Shown here piece after piece: positions 10,248 to 21,808 of a stretch of DNA of 64,000 nt (within the stretch, counting starts at the first letter, position 1; the number at the start of each line of letters is the position of its first letter). The DNA is from Arthrobotrys musiformis. Its lineage: Eukaryota; Ascomycota; Orbiliomycetes; Orbiliales; Orbiliaceae. The position numbers and the translations under genes were made by a program. The notes under the pieces were generated by a model. It was not told the origin of the DNA. It was given only the letters and a program-made list of their open reading frames with translations, and ran no database searches. The stretch spans positions 868,001 through 932,000 of the forward strand of contig JAVHJL010000013.1 of assembly GCA_036971715.1 (NCBI GenBank). Reading direction: 5' to 3'.

Positions 10248-13121
10248 CTACCTGCCCCTTCCGGCTCCTCCAGCGGGTGGTCCAAATCTAATCCCCTGAT
10301 CTGGCGTCCAAACTCCACCACCCTGAACCGTCGGTACCGACGGTACATTCAGCGGTCTCTGCGCCTGCGGCGCCGGCAGAGGTGTCGCCGTTTCGGATTG
10401 TCTGGTCGTCGAAGCTTGTGATCGAGTTGAGTACCGCGATGGCGCAGGTTGTGGTATCACTTGAGGTTGAGGAACTGGTTGCTGGACTACTCTTGGTTGT
10501 TGCTGGGGTGGAGGTGGAGGTGGTTGGGGTTGGTATTGTGGTATTGGAACTGGGACTGGTGCTGCAGCGGGGGATGATATTCTGAGGTTTGACATGGCGG
10601 ATGTTATGTCCCTGTGTTACACATATTAGAAATATAACTTTGGTTATCAAGGTATATGGGTAAACTTACATCTCCATTTGTTCCGCTTCGTACTTTCTGG
10701 CGTATACGAACCCCTTAGCTTCCTGCTGTAATCGTGCCAGCAATTTGGCGAGGTCGTTATAGAACTTCCTTGCGGTGTCCAAATTCCCAATCACCTCTTG
10801 ATGTTTCGCATAAGCCGTTTCCAGGGTTTGTAACGCCTGTTCTCGCTCTTTAAGGCTATCGTCCACCTTCCTGCTTGATACGAACGCGGTGTTTGCGTCT
10901 TTTATCTTCGTAGTCAATGAATCCTGCTTCTGCTGTTCCTCCGCCTTGAGGGATTGGTATTCATCGTACACGCGCAGACGCTCAGCGAATAAAGTCTCAA
11001 AATCGGCGGCTTCGATAGGTTTTAGTGGTTGTTCTATCTCGATTTTGCTTGCTTCGGCCAGGAGTGCCTGTGTGATATCGTCTGCTCTGCCTTTCTCGCG
11101 GATTTGTTCGATCAGACGTTTTCTAGCGGATTCGAACCGTGAGGTTTCGTCGAGGAGTTGGCGTAGCTTTGTGGCCGTCTTGTCGACTTGGACGTTCATT
11201 TTGGGACGGGTGGAGTTGGGGACGAAGTCCCGTAGGCCGGACTTTTGATATCTGTCAGTATGGTTTTTAATATACCCAGGGATATAAAGAGGGGCTTACA
11301 TCGCTACCTTGCATTAATCGTAACGGGGCTTCATACATTCGGATTTTCTCCATAATAAGGCGATCCGAGTTGTCCGCACTTTGTATCATGCTACCGTACT
11401 TCTCGATCTGCCCGATAGGATTTGCTTCCACCTCCTTCGACGGTTTTCGTAACCACCTATCCGTTCCGTGTCTCTGCCTCATCTTTTGGTCTTCTTCTTC
11501 TTCCAGTCTCAGGATCCCCACGCATTCTTCGTATACCGCTTTATCGTTGGATTTAATCTTTGTCACATCGTCGTAGGCCCTGAGGAGGCCCTCGACACCG
11601 CCTGCTTGTCTGACTTCTTGTACGTGTGCCATTAATCCAGGTGGTAGCCCCAATGGTTTTTCTAGTGCCTCCAGTGATCCCGGTAAGTTCAGCGACTGTA
11701 GTGTCTCCCTCAGCTGTACTGTTAGACTCTCCAACTCTTCTATGATATTATTCACCGCCCTGTCTCGTCTCTCCACGTATATGCTGCCGGCCATGTGTAC
11801 AGCAAACGGCACGAGATTCTGGAACAACGGCGGACCGTACTCCCCGCCTGCCACCAACTTTGCACTCGCCTCCGTAATCTCCTTGGGTACTATGGGTTTC
11901 ACCATCGAAGCTCTCTGCAAAACCGCTAGCTCAGCTTTCGAGGGTACGTGTGCGAGGTATATCAAGTCATTATCCTTCTCCGCCCTTCGTAAGGTATCCA
12001 CGATCTTTTGCTTCAGACCCTTCAAATCCGCCGTTACGACGCTAGAAACATAATTCTCCTCCCTCAACCCTTCATTCGCGCATTTCAGCGCATCTTGTAA
12101 CCTCGCTACTTCCTCCCCGTATTTCGACTTCTCAAGTGCATCGCAGGCAGCTCTATACTGCGCCGCAGCAGCAAAATGGTGGTGTTTGGCAGTCATGTGA
12201 TGGATCCAATCTGTAGACACAGCATCGGATTTTTTCGCAATATCCCTCGCTTCGGCATAAAAGTCATTAACTTTTGCCGCAAGTTTTGATATCAACGAGT
12301 CCCTCATGCCGTCCATCACCGCCTTTTGCCAGAAACATTCCTGCGCTTGTGCGAGCATTAGATTCTCGAGAGCTTCGAGAGTCATGACGTCCATGTCTTC
12401 CGGTGGGAGGGAACGCATTTTGGGGATTATTTCGGTGCGGAGGTGGGAGAAGGTGCCGGCAGCGCAGGAGAAGTAGTTGCAGGCTTGCTTGAGGCCTTCG
12501 GAGGTGGAACGGGAGACTGAGATGGCGAGTTGGGAGTATAGAGAGGCGAGATTGTAAATTATGTTCGCGCGCTCGAATTGGAGGTTATTCTGGGTGACTT
12601 TTTCCGGGTTTATGTCGTCGTCAGCATCATAGAACCTATATGGGCCGAAGATGGGTTAGAGGGTGTCTTCTTACGAGGACGTTGAGTATTATATCCTAAC
12701 GCTGGATACCACGTGAAGTCCGCACCGATCTATAGTATCGTCAAACCCATCAGTATACCCCCTTTCCATAATGTACGATAACGAGGGACCTCATACATCA
12801 ACCGGGAACTTCCCACTAGCGGCCGAAAGCACAGCAGCGTAAGCTCCCAACTTCACCAGCTCGCTACCATGAGCATCTCGGACATTAACAGCATCCGAGC
12901 GCATCTTATCGATCATGGCCAGGTCGGCCTTGAACATATCGGGATGTTGGTCATATTTGGAGGATATGTAGGATGTTATCGCCGTCGAGAGTGGCGGGGT
13001 GAGGGGTGCGGAGTTGCGGAAGGGAATGTGGAGGGGACTGCGCGTGTACACGTTAGTTCTGATACTTCGATACCAAACAGTGGTAGGGAACAAGGAGGAA
13101 GAGTATAGCTTACGTCGACAT
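10248..13121 (-). CDS. palA: pH-response regulator PalA / Rim20 (BRO1-domain protein)
   Basis: Six exons, 13121-13114, 13037-12797, 12729-12675, 12597-11300, 11241-10670 and 10611-10248, join in frame to 845 residues, close to the roughly 850 of Aspergillus PalA. The N-terminal BRO1 domain has family motifs: SSKYDQHPDMF, DFTWYPALGYNT, ECFWQKAVMDG and WIHHMTAKHHHFAAAAQYRAA. A coiled V-shaped region follows (about residues 380-700), then a Pro/Gln-rich tail ending in GVWTPDQGIRFG, the hallmark end of PalA. In the ambient-pH pathway PalA binds ESCRT-III (Vps32) and YPxL/I motifs of PacC to help its cleavage. The first exon is only 8 nt and the third 55 nt; both are fixed by homology of the residues across the joins (MSTPLHIPF; VDIGADFTWYP; NTQRPLTQNN). 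Confidence in identity is very high, and high for all joins. Confidence 0.96.
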
Positions 13122-13489
13122 GGTAGATTTTCGCGCGAATATGCGGGGCCTCGATCGAGGGATCAGGACGATTTCGTGGTGTTTTGAAGATAGAAAAGTA
13201 CGAATCCTGAAGCGGACGAGTACACAAGCTGCCTAAAATGGGCTTCCCAGCAACACAGCAAAACGGCTTGGTGACGTCGAGGCCCGCTGTATTCTTGGCT
13301 TCACCCCTCTCTTAGACTTTCCACGATATGGATTCAACAAAACATTAATTTAAAAAATAGAATAAAATAGATAGGATAGAAAATAGCACGCTTGAGTAGC
13401 TAGGTCGTAGGAGACTTAAATAGACAGCTTACAAGAAATCGCGCCAGTGTATATATGAGCGGGCAATATCCTGGATCGGAATAGCTAAA

Positions 13490-14652
13490 CTACCTCGCCA
13501 GCTCCTTCTTCACGACCTCCTCGGACCACTGCCACAGTTTACTCCATTCCTCCTCGTTCTGATACGCCGCATCAAGTTTCACGACCTGGGGGCCTTGGTA
13601 TCTAAGTAGCCAATTATTCCGTGGCATCAAATATTGCCCATGGATCCCCAACTGTGGCACCTCTGGCGACACCGCCAGATACGTCTGTGTCGCTGCCCCT
13701 ATACATCATCATTCTTATTAGAACCACTCCTTATGTTCATCAAAAATTATATATCTTGAAAGGGAGGAAGACATGCCATCGGGCGTCTTCATAGCAAACC
13801 AAGAATGCAAGAACCCCACAATCCTCTTCGTAATAAACCCAAACATATCAAACGCCTCATGAAGCCCCAGCTCCGTTCCGCCAACCCACCCGGGATGAGG
13901 TGCATTAACCCACACCCCCTTATCCCGATACCTCCTATCCAGTTCCTTCGCGAAATACAAATTCGCCAGTTTACTCACTCCGTAGACCTTCATCGCGCCC
14001 GCGAATTGTCCAATACCCCTGGGTGCATCTGCCTCCTTCGGCCGATTCTCGATAGCATCGTAATCAATCGTCGGAGTGGTCATGAATAGCGCTTTACTGG
14101 TGGTACATATCACCCGCACATCATGCGTTTTATCCGCCGTCTTCTCGATCAATGGTAACAACGTAGTAACGAACGTGAAATGCCCCAGATGGTTCGTTAA
14201 AAACATAGGTTCGTACTCCCATTCCGGCGTCCATTTGTTCCCCATTACTCCTGCATTTGCTACCAGAATATCCAGACGGCTCTCTTTCGTCATAAACTCC
14301 TCGGCGGATGTTCTTGCGGATTTGATCGATCCCAGGTCGAGGTTGTGGTAGTAGACTTTGGCATCAACTTTGGCGGCTTTCAGGCGGGATTGGAGGATAT
14401 CTATCGCTGCCAGGGCGCGGGGTTCGCTGCGGCAGGCGAGGTAGACGGTTGCATTGTGCGAGGCTAGGAAGTATGCGGTCTCGAGGCCGATTCCCACGTT
14501 GGCACTGTTACGTTACACAAGCCAAATTAACGTCAGCGTAAAATGATGAAGCTACAGAGTGACCGAAGATATGTTCTTTACCCAGTGACCAAGGCAATCT
14601 TGCCGGTAAGGTCGGGGATATCGCCCGGAGTAAAATTGAGATTCAGCGCCAT
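13490..14652 (-). CDS. Short-chain dehydrogenase/reductase (retinol-dehydrogenase/WWOX-like)
   Basis: Exons 14652-14582, 14504-13777 and 13698-13490 join to 335 residues. The Rossmann cofactor motif TGANVGIG (residues 23-30) is formed across the first splice. ANAG (about 106-109), catalytic Ser about 160 and YGVSK (Tyr198, Lys202) complete the SDR active site. The ACRS after the second strand has an Arg as in NADP(H)-preferring members. The subfamily (WWOX/retinol dehydrogenase-like) usually reduces or oxidises lipophilic aldehydes or ketones; the substrate cannot be read. The second intron has no usable GT donor: keeping frame into the next exon (AATQTYLAVSPEV) requires a GCATGT donor after GATG at 13777, a probable GC-AG intron. 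No membrane segment is evident. Confidence 0.88.
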
Positions 14653-15604
14653 TGTTACGGCCCTTTCTTTATCGTAGGTAGAAGTTGGGGAAACGGTCGA
14701 TGCTAAACGAAAGTCCGCAGCGCGCACGAACATCCATTATAAAGTCACGACTTCGAGTGCATATTTCTTAGTCTTGGTCTTGGATTCTCCCGATCAATTA
14801 TCCAGCTGCGGCACTAATACCAATGCGTCCTGCTGACACCTCTTCAAACGCAAGGGCAATTCGTTACATACACTACCCCCCGATAAATAAGGCGTGCTAT
14901 AGTATTATCCGCCTGACCAGTATTATCTGATTCTTGATTTAAGATCGATCGGGGCCCGAGACGACGAGAGACAATTTCAACAAAAGTATATGCATGGACC
15001 AGGTCACACAAATACTTCTTGGCGAGCATGTCTGGGACCAAGATTGGTCCAAGCCTGAATCCAAATGCGGGCACCGGGGTACAAGTTAGGCCGGCTAAGC
15101 GACGCTCTCCAATTCACTTCTTGGCTTCACATCAAACTTCGGTATTATACTAGTCTCAAGGCTAGCTTCGGTATCAATATACCATGATCAAGCGGACGGA
15201 CGGGATCTATAGGGTAAACAACAAGGGATACCATTACCTAACAAACTTCTATCAGTATGTCAAAACCCTCGAATTTGGATAGGACAGCAATTGCAATTCA
15301 AACTCGGAAAATATGTAATAATATACGAGAGACAAAACCAACTAGCTTTCTATTCAAAGGAACATTGGCTATATTCAGCCACAGAAGTCGTATCTTTTCA
15401 AATAAATTAACTTTTGGTTTATTGTTTTTTTCGTCTGGCTGCGTTACCCTAGTATTCTTCGATCCCGAAAAGCCGCAAATAGAAGGACTTGAGAGGGCAT
15501 TTCCGGTTAAAAGGTTTGGAAAAGCCATGATATAATGCCTTTGATTCTTCCAACAAAGAAAAAAGCTATCGAATGTGTGTACTATCACGTCCTGCCATCA
15601 ACGT
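14653..15604. other. Intergenic stretch
   Basis: It holds the upstream region of the dehydrogenase and the 3' flank of the F-box gene. A + strand frame of 92 codons at 15257-15535 and its antisense partner show no motif and no splice support, so I do not call them genes. Confidence 0.5.
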
Positions 15605-16677
15605 CTAATGGTAAAAAGCGTGATCGTCGCACATTCGGCAGGGGCAATCTAGATACACCTCGATGGTAACATCCCCCCCGCCGGCTGATTCTAGGTGGCA
15701 AGCGCGCAAAACTCGGAATGGATGCTCCGCAATTAAACGCATACCAATCCCGGTAGGAAAATCCTGTCTGGGTGGCCAAAAGTACGGTGGGAGGCTCCCC
15801 AAATTCTCGATTATTTGGCGAATGTTGAAGCACTCCTTCAGTAGCTCTTTCAGCCCATTGAATACGTCTCGGACCGAAACGGCTTCGCTTCCAAGATTCG
15901 GGCCGATAACAACTTCTCTTGAGGGGAGGAAGCAGGAGGGACACCATTGTTTGGGTATAATTTTCGGCGTAGGAGGAGATGTGCTATTTTCGTTGAGATA
16001 GGTCGTTGGACTGATTGGAGTGCGGTTGAGAGCTCGCTTTCGATACGTCACCGGTATTTGGTGCGTTACGATTTCTTGTGGTTTAGCGACTAGTGGAGCG
16101 TATTTTACCACTAGGTGGATAGAGGTATTCGATTGCTTTCTCGAAACATCCACTGGCTCGACAAAAGCCCTGCTAGCCAGCGATGGGGTGAGCTTAATCA
16201 GATGAAAATAAAGCTCAGAAACTTGGCTCATGTTGTGAAGATTTTCGTATTCGAGATTAGACAGGATATTTCTCCAAACTCTGATATGGAGACCGAACAC
16301 CTTCAATCTTTCGTCTCCAAAATTGGTCAGGCAGATCGCGCGAAATTGTCTAGAAATGAGGACTAGCGAAGCCGCAAATGTTGAATTATCGACTCGATCA
16401 AAAATTTTCAGCCAAATCTCGACCGGAAGATGGAGGGGTTTAGAGACGGTAGGGGTTTCACTCGCTGACGGAGCTATGGCGACGATGAGGTTGAACGGGC
16501 GAGGAATGAAAAATTGAGGGTGTAGTTGGTCTCACGGGCCAGCCACACAAAAGGGTGTAGTCGGATTTCCATGTTGACCTTGAAAACAAAGTCAGAGTCG
16601 TCAAAGTAAGATTCAACAAACCTGGCGAACTTACAGTATTTTATCTTATTGACTCCGGTTGGTAAAGCATCTGCCAT
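15605..16677 (-). CDS. F-box protein
   Basis: The F-box core is clear: LPVEIWLKIFDRV, then SLVLISRQFRAI about 10 residues later, followed by RVWRNILSNLEYENLHNMSQ and about 200 residues without a recognised repeat. F-box proteins link substrates to SCF ubiquitin ligases through Skp1. The model used joins 16677-16536 to 16473-15605 (donor GTGAGA, acceptor CGCCATAG) in frame to 336 residues. The 5' end is uncertain: the start could instead be the ATG at about 16571 (MEIRLHPF), because the 16677 ATG also fits as an inner codon of the doubtful upstream gene. A short conserved-looking C-terminal region contains CPSC and CPCRMC cysteine pairs. The substrate is unknown. Confidence 0.65.
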
Positions 16678-17100
16678 TCGAGTAAAAGAGCAACAATCCT
16701 ATTCGCGTGTAGAAATTAGACAATAGTCAGACCGACCTGTGTCGCCTGATTGGGAGGCGTACGTACCATCGTCTCGAGCCATATCGGCCCCTTCGTCTTA
16801 TCATACTGATCGAGCGTTATCGGCCGGCCATCTTGATAGTACTCGGATGTCTCCTCGTTCTTTTCTAGGCTCCGGATAACGGCCTCGATATTTTTCCCCT
16901 GCTTTTCGTTCCCCTTGATTGTCAAGGCCTCTCGGAGAACGGCAACCCGATCTTGAATCTTCGGGGTGCAACCGGGAGGTGGTATGAATCCAGGTTCGCC
17001 CGGTCCAGGCTTTTGGGGCGGATAGCCATCCGGCGGAGGGGTTTGAATCAATAGACTCAACGGGAGGTAGTCTTGGACTACCGTCCCATACCTCTGCTCA
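16533..17100 (-). pseudogene. Doubtful or broken gene upstream of, and overlapping, the F-box gene
   Basis: A frame with good codon use (Pro-rich PPPDGYPPQKPGPG, then a charged helical part and GPIWLETM) runs to a GTACGT donor at 16781. Splicing to the AG at about 16700 and again at GTAAGT (about 16629) would end the protein at NPTTPFCVAGP, about 16533. This overlaps the first exon of the F-box gene in another frame. I found no start codon or signal peptide upstream in a usable frame. It may be a decayed gene, the 5' part of a longer gene including the F-box, or a mis-phased model. No function is recognised. Confidence 0.3.
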
Positions 17101-19109
17101 AAAACAAGGTAACATCTTTGGTGGGTTTTATGCTTCGGTTAGGCTTTGTATCACAGGTTTGGTACTGGATGGAGGGATGATGGTTGGGCAGAATGGGTGT
17201 AGGTGGGATTGAAGAATGGAAACGGGATGAAGTTCAATTCTATTAGAAAAGGCTACTAAATAGTTTCACAACACATAGGTTGCTATGCCATCTACGTATG
17301 TACATGCTAGTCTGTTATGCCGACAATATAAATTTTAAAACAATAACATATAATACACGTGGAAATATGAATGTTTTGTATGTAATGGCGAGACCTAATG
17401 TGCCGGGACTGAGACCTGATCCGTAATCAAATTGCAACACGAAACCATGTGTTGTTTAGGTCCTTATCCCTCTATGTGTAGCCTACTCTCGAGGCCAGTA
17501 TATAGCCCAAAGTCTAGATACGTATTGATACCCTCGGGATAGGGGTTAGTGTGGCATTACTTAATCATACATAACGCCACCAATCAAACGAACCAGAATT
17601 AGATCTGTAAATCTGCAAGTGCACGCTTTACTCTCAGAATTAGCTTAATCTCCACCGACAAGGGCTTTAATAGCCCAGGCGTGCACCTGAGTTTGAAGGC
17701 TTTGTTGAAGCTTTATGCGCCGGACCAATTAACAGATCCTACGTACTACGTAGATAGTCTCAACCCCGTATTTATCTGGCCTCGAGATTACCCGTGTATA
17801 GTGCGTTTCATCATGACTAATTTACCAAATGAAAGTTCTACGATTATAGGAATCGTAGGGATTTTTCATGTATAACCACTTAGTCTCGACGCTGGTAGAG
17901 ATTACAGTTTTCCAGCAGCCCAGACACTACCGCTCGTAATTCGCGGGATCAGTGAAAAATTATGTGGTTTAAAGGATATATTTCAGTATATACAAGAGAG
18001 TAGGTACCTATGCAGCTGGATCAACTGAGAATTGCCTAGTCGTACAAAAATCTTCAACTAGCAAACAACCTGCCGTATACATGCATAAGCCTCGTCAACT
18101 GGCAGAATGCCAGCCGTATAACCTCCACAAATAAAACACCACGTGATATATTTCCTTTCCAAAACCCCAGCGGTCCTGGGACATGAGGCGCTATTTTTAA
18201 CTCTTGATCTCCCCTTTCGATTGATCCCAAAATCAAGTCTTTTGGAGGAGAACTAGCCTGGCAATCACGATGAATAGTTGTGACTATCACAACCGGCGAT
18301 GGAGGTTGTTGGAAGATGTGTGTTGGGCCGGCCCACTACCTCCGGCCTCCTGCTAGCCAGTCTCGACACTACCTCCGGCCTCCTGCTAGCCAGTCTCGAC
18401 ACTAGAACAGCCTCCTGCTAGCCTCGAATCCCCTAGCTACTACGAAGTAAGATGGGTAGTCCGCATGTATATAATAAGCCTGCTGTGAATGGCCAAAGCG
18501 AGACTAAGTATAAATGGGTGTGAGAGTCGTGCAGTTGGCACTTGATACAAGGCAACGGAGATAGTCTGGGCTGTATGAATTCATCGATATCAGGCCTCGA
18601 GCGTAAAGGTGAATCTCACGACCCAAACCACTATCTACGGGAATCCCGTAAATAGGATCTACTCAATAGCTTTCCCACCGTCAAGTGCACTTTCATCCTC
18701 ATATACCTATCATGCATTCTTCAACTTCCTGCCCGTAGCACTTCCCAGAAAAAACTTGGCACGGCTAAGCGATCACATGACCCAGCCACAGGGCATGGCT
18801 GCCCTAACTAACCGCCACACCACAAACCCCAAAGAACGCTGCGTTGCAAAAACCGTGGCTGGTGTCCCACATAACTCTGCCATCCTTGGCATTCAAACCT
18901 CAAACTACACACAACGCCCCAATCAGCAAACCCCATCTACACATTTTCTTTTGCTAGCCTTTTCGACAACAATCCCCCCCGACACCCCCCGTCCACTCTT
19001 CCGACTACCACCGACCCATATACCGGTTTGAAAATCCCCGATAAACCGCTTGAACGATATAAACCGCCGTTTTTAACGACTCTTTTTTAAATACAACTTA
19101 CGATTCAAT
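17101..19109. other. Long gene-free stretch upstream of rps20, containing a short tandem repeat
   Basis: No convincing gene on either strand. A 33-bp unit occurs twice in tandem at 18335-18400 with a degenerate third part to about 18426 (listed separately). The last few hundred bases before 19110 are C/A-rich on the + strand, as expected for the promoter of a highly expressed ribosomal gene. Frames of up to 140 codons in this part look compositional. Confidence 0.5.
18335..18426. repeat. 33-bp tandem repeat, two full copies and a degenerate third
   Basis: The unit begins ACTACCTCCGGCCTCCTGCT and ends AGTCTCGAC. Copies at 18335-18367 and 18368-18400 are identical as read. A third, from 18401, keeps CCTCCTGCTAGCC but diverges elsewhere. 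It lies in non-coding DNA. Confidence 0.9.
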
Positions 19110-19929
19110 ATGTCGGGATATCTTGGAAAGGATAAGGACGCTGGTGATGCTCCAAAGGTTAGATTTTGAACCTCTCTCCCTGTACTATTTCTCGGGTTTC
19201 GTCGAAGGTGGAAGAAGTAGAATGGAAGAAGAAGAAAAGGAAACGAAAAGGTTCAAGGGAAATGGGATCGAAGGAAGGGATTGAGAGAAATAGGAGGAGG
19301 AAATGCTGCCGGTACTCTCAAAGACGAGATGAAGGGCCAGAATCATGAAGCGGGAGGGGAAGCCATCGAAGATAAAGCAGGAAGGCACGGATATCAGGAG
19401 GACATTACACCCGACTACTTTTTCATATTGAAAGAAAACCCGAGATATAAAGAACAAAACCCGGATCCTAACACCTTGAAAAACTCTCCAGGAACACCGC
19501 ATCCGCATCACCCTCACATCCCGCAAGGTCAAGTCGCTAGAGAAGGTCTGCAAGGAACTCATCGAGCGCGCCCGCTCCAAGGACTTGCGCGTCAAGGGAC
19601 CCGTCAGACTACCCACCAAGAACCTCAGAATCTCCACCCGTAAAACCCCCAACGGTGAGGGTTCCAAGACATGGGACTCCTATGAGATGAGAATCCACAA
19701 GAGGTTGATTGAGTACGTTACCACCAAATATCTTAATAAAAAAGGAATTCGGAGGAGTTTGGAATACTAATTGGTTTGAAATAGTCTACAAGCCGGCACT
19801 GAGGTCGTCAAGCAGATCATCATAAATATCGAGGCTGGCGTTGAGGTAAACCCACCCCCGTCTACACCGCCCTCATAACCATCTCTAACAAACATAAAAC
19901 AACAGGTCGAAGTCACCATTGCCGCTTAA
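19110..19929 (+). CDS. rps20: Small-subunit ribosomal protein uS10 (40S ribosomal protein S20)
   Basis: Exons 19110-19157, 19492-19712, 19785-19845 and 19906-19929 join in frame to 117 residues, the usual length for eukaryotic S20. Diagnostic stretches are HRIRITLTSR, VKGPVRLPTKNLRI, TWDSYEMRIHKRLID and the end INIEAGVEVEVTIAA. The protein belongs to the head of the 40S subunit near the mRNA entry side and contacts 18S rRNA. The first intron is long (334 nt) for this genome and sits just after codon 16, as often seen in fungal ribosomal genes. The last exon has only 24 nt. Identity is certain; the splice sites all match consensus. Confidence 0.97.
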
Positions 19930-20494
19930 ACCCCGCACAAAAGCAGAATACCCACCTTCTATTTTCTGTTACATAAAGCTTCTTCTACCATTAATTCAAC
20001 TTTTCCACCCACACAAAAAACGATCCCACCGCCTCCCATCATTTTTAAATAGAATTTTTTTAAGGGGCCGACATGTCATAGTCGCCTTCCCCACCTCCTC
20101 TTTAGGACAAGAAGAGAGTTGGCTTTCAAAGGGGGTTCCTCTACATCACATTTCATCTTGTCCAACTCGGTTTCATTACTTTTTCTCACTCGGTATTACT
20201 ATATGCGTCATCCTCATGGTCGTCCTCTGTACTTTTTTTTCCCGTCCCTTTCCAGGCCGGAAAAAGAATTGATGGTGTTTTTTCCTTTTGTTCACTACCT
20301 CGCTTTTTTTGTTCACTTCGGAAATGTGGATATATTCGGATAACACGAAGAATTTATGAATATCAGACACAACCACAAAACATCGTAGAACCCCGTATGA
20401 TTGCATTAAATACAATGCAGGCACCCGAACAGGCTGGGAATTATATATTCCAGAGCTAGGATATAATACACACCCGCCTCGATCCCGCGGAAAA

Positions 20495-20610
20495 CTATAA
20501 CCGGTGAAATGTACACCCCCATAATCCGTTTTATATAAACGCCTAGGCGCAGGCGCCTATATCGAAACCCCACTCCTCCAATTGCCCATAATCGTAGCTA
20601 TCTGTACTTA
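20495..20610. repeat. Imperfect direct repeat, copy 1 (partner at 20705-20809)
   Basis: Read side by side, both copies contain TATAA, then GTGAAATGTAC or GTGGAATGTAC, then CCCATAATC, a TTTATA stretch, CTCCAATT and TATAG/GTAGCTAT blocks in the same order. Copy 1 has an extra GCCTAGGCGCAGGCGCCTA inner palindrome-like piece. Likely a decayed duplication or element; no coding capacity. Confidence 0.7.
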
Positions 20611-20704
20611 GGTACTTTAGGTACTTGAGCCCACGGCCCGTATATACGTATAGCCAACTACTTGACTATTTCAAAACTCTTAGGCACCGCTACTTCACAC
20701 CTAA

Positions 20705-20809
20705 TTATAATCAGTGGAATGTACCCCATAATCGACTTTATACAACCGCCCACCTCGAAAAACCCACTACTCCAATTCCTCCATCGCAACCATATAGATA
20801 CCTATTTAG
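20705..20809. repeat. Imperfect direct repeat, copy 2
   Basis: The partner of the 20495-20610 copy, with the same block order but lacking the GC-rich inner piece. Divergence is substantial, so the duplication is old. Confidence 0.7.
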
Positions 20810-21808
20810 CCCATAAATCTAGCTAACAAATTATATTTTATACCGACCCGCTTCAGCACTGCTACCATCCATACCAGCACCTAGCCTTACGAGATAAACT
20901 GCTACTGCACTTAACTTCTCCAACTTATACATAAAAACCCCCACAAACCACCTACAAATCACCAAAGAAATCCCAAGAAAAAAACATATAAGTCAACCCT
21001 GTACTTTATATCCGTATACGTAAACTACCTAGGTCCTCACTTAAACACACATCCAAAACAATAAAAAAAAAAGTTAACTCAAAAAATCCAAATAAAAAGC
21101 TAACTAGACGCCCCTAATATAAATAAAACTAAAAACAAAAAACTGAAGACAATAAAATGATAAAAAGTAAGGAAGAAGAAAAAAAAGGCAATCCCTATTA
21201 CCCCAGCAGTCTAAAATAACTTTCACATTTTTTTTTGGATTCAAAAAACAAGAAAGAATAGCGATAATTTTTGGATGGAAGGAAAAGGGAACAGACAGGA
21301 ATGGAGTAATACATCGTAGAATATCAAAGTAAACGCAAGTAGAAGAAGAAGCTAAGGGAAAAAATAAAAGATCGACTATAGGTTAAACTTTGCTTATACA
21401 TTACCGGTATCTGATAAAACGATGATAGTCGATGCCAGAAAAAAAGAAGACACTCTGACAAAAGGAAGTCTATAGCGAACAGGTATATAGAAACACCTCT
21501 CGAAAATTCAAGATATCGCAAGAGTGAGGTTAAGAAGAGAGAAAGGAAAAAAAGGAAAAATAAAGATATGACGAAAGGGTAGCGAGAATTCGTATACATG
21601 TGGATGCATACGAAAAGCCACACCCCACCCGTCCCAAGAAAAAAGATAAAAGATATAAAAAATGAAATCGCGGACTCCCAAAAGCAAAGACAAGCAAAAT
21701 ATAAAAGAAAAATCCCGACCTATGAAATCCCAAGAAACAATACTAATACCCTTATATTTTTAGTTCCACCGGCTCGATCTTCATCAGGCCTCTACTCCAC
21801 CTTCACTA

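Larger units (their letters stand above)
19930..21808. other. AT-rich stretch between the converging rps20 and crzA-like genes
   Basis: It holds the 3' flanks of both genes. The section 20860-21780 is A-rich on the + strand with no coding signal. A diverged direct repeat (20495-20610 and 20705-20809) is listed separately. Confidence 0.5.

Noticed and set aside
18609..19031. 140-codon frame on the + strand before rps20
   Set aside because: Lies in the expected promoter; Thr/Pro/Asn-rich by composition, no motif.
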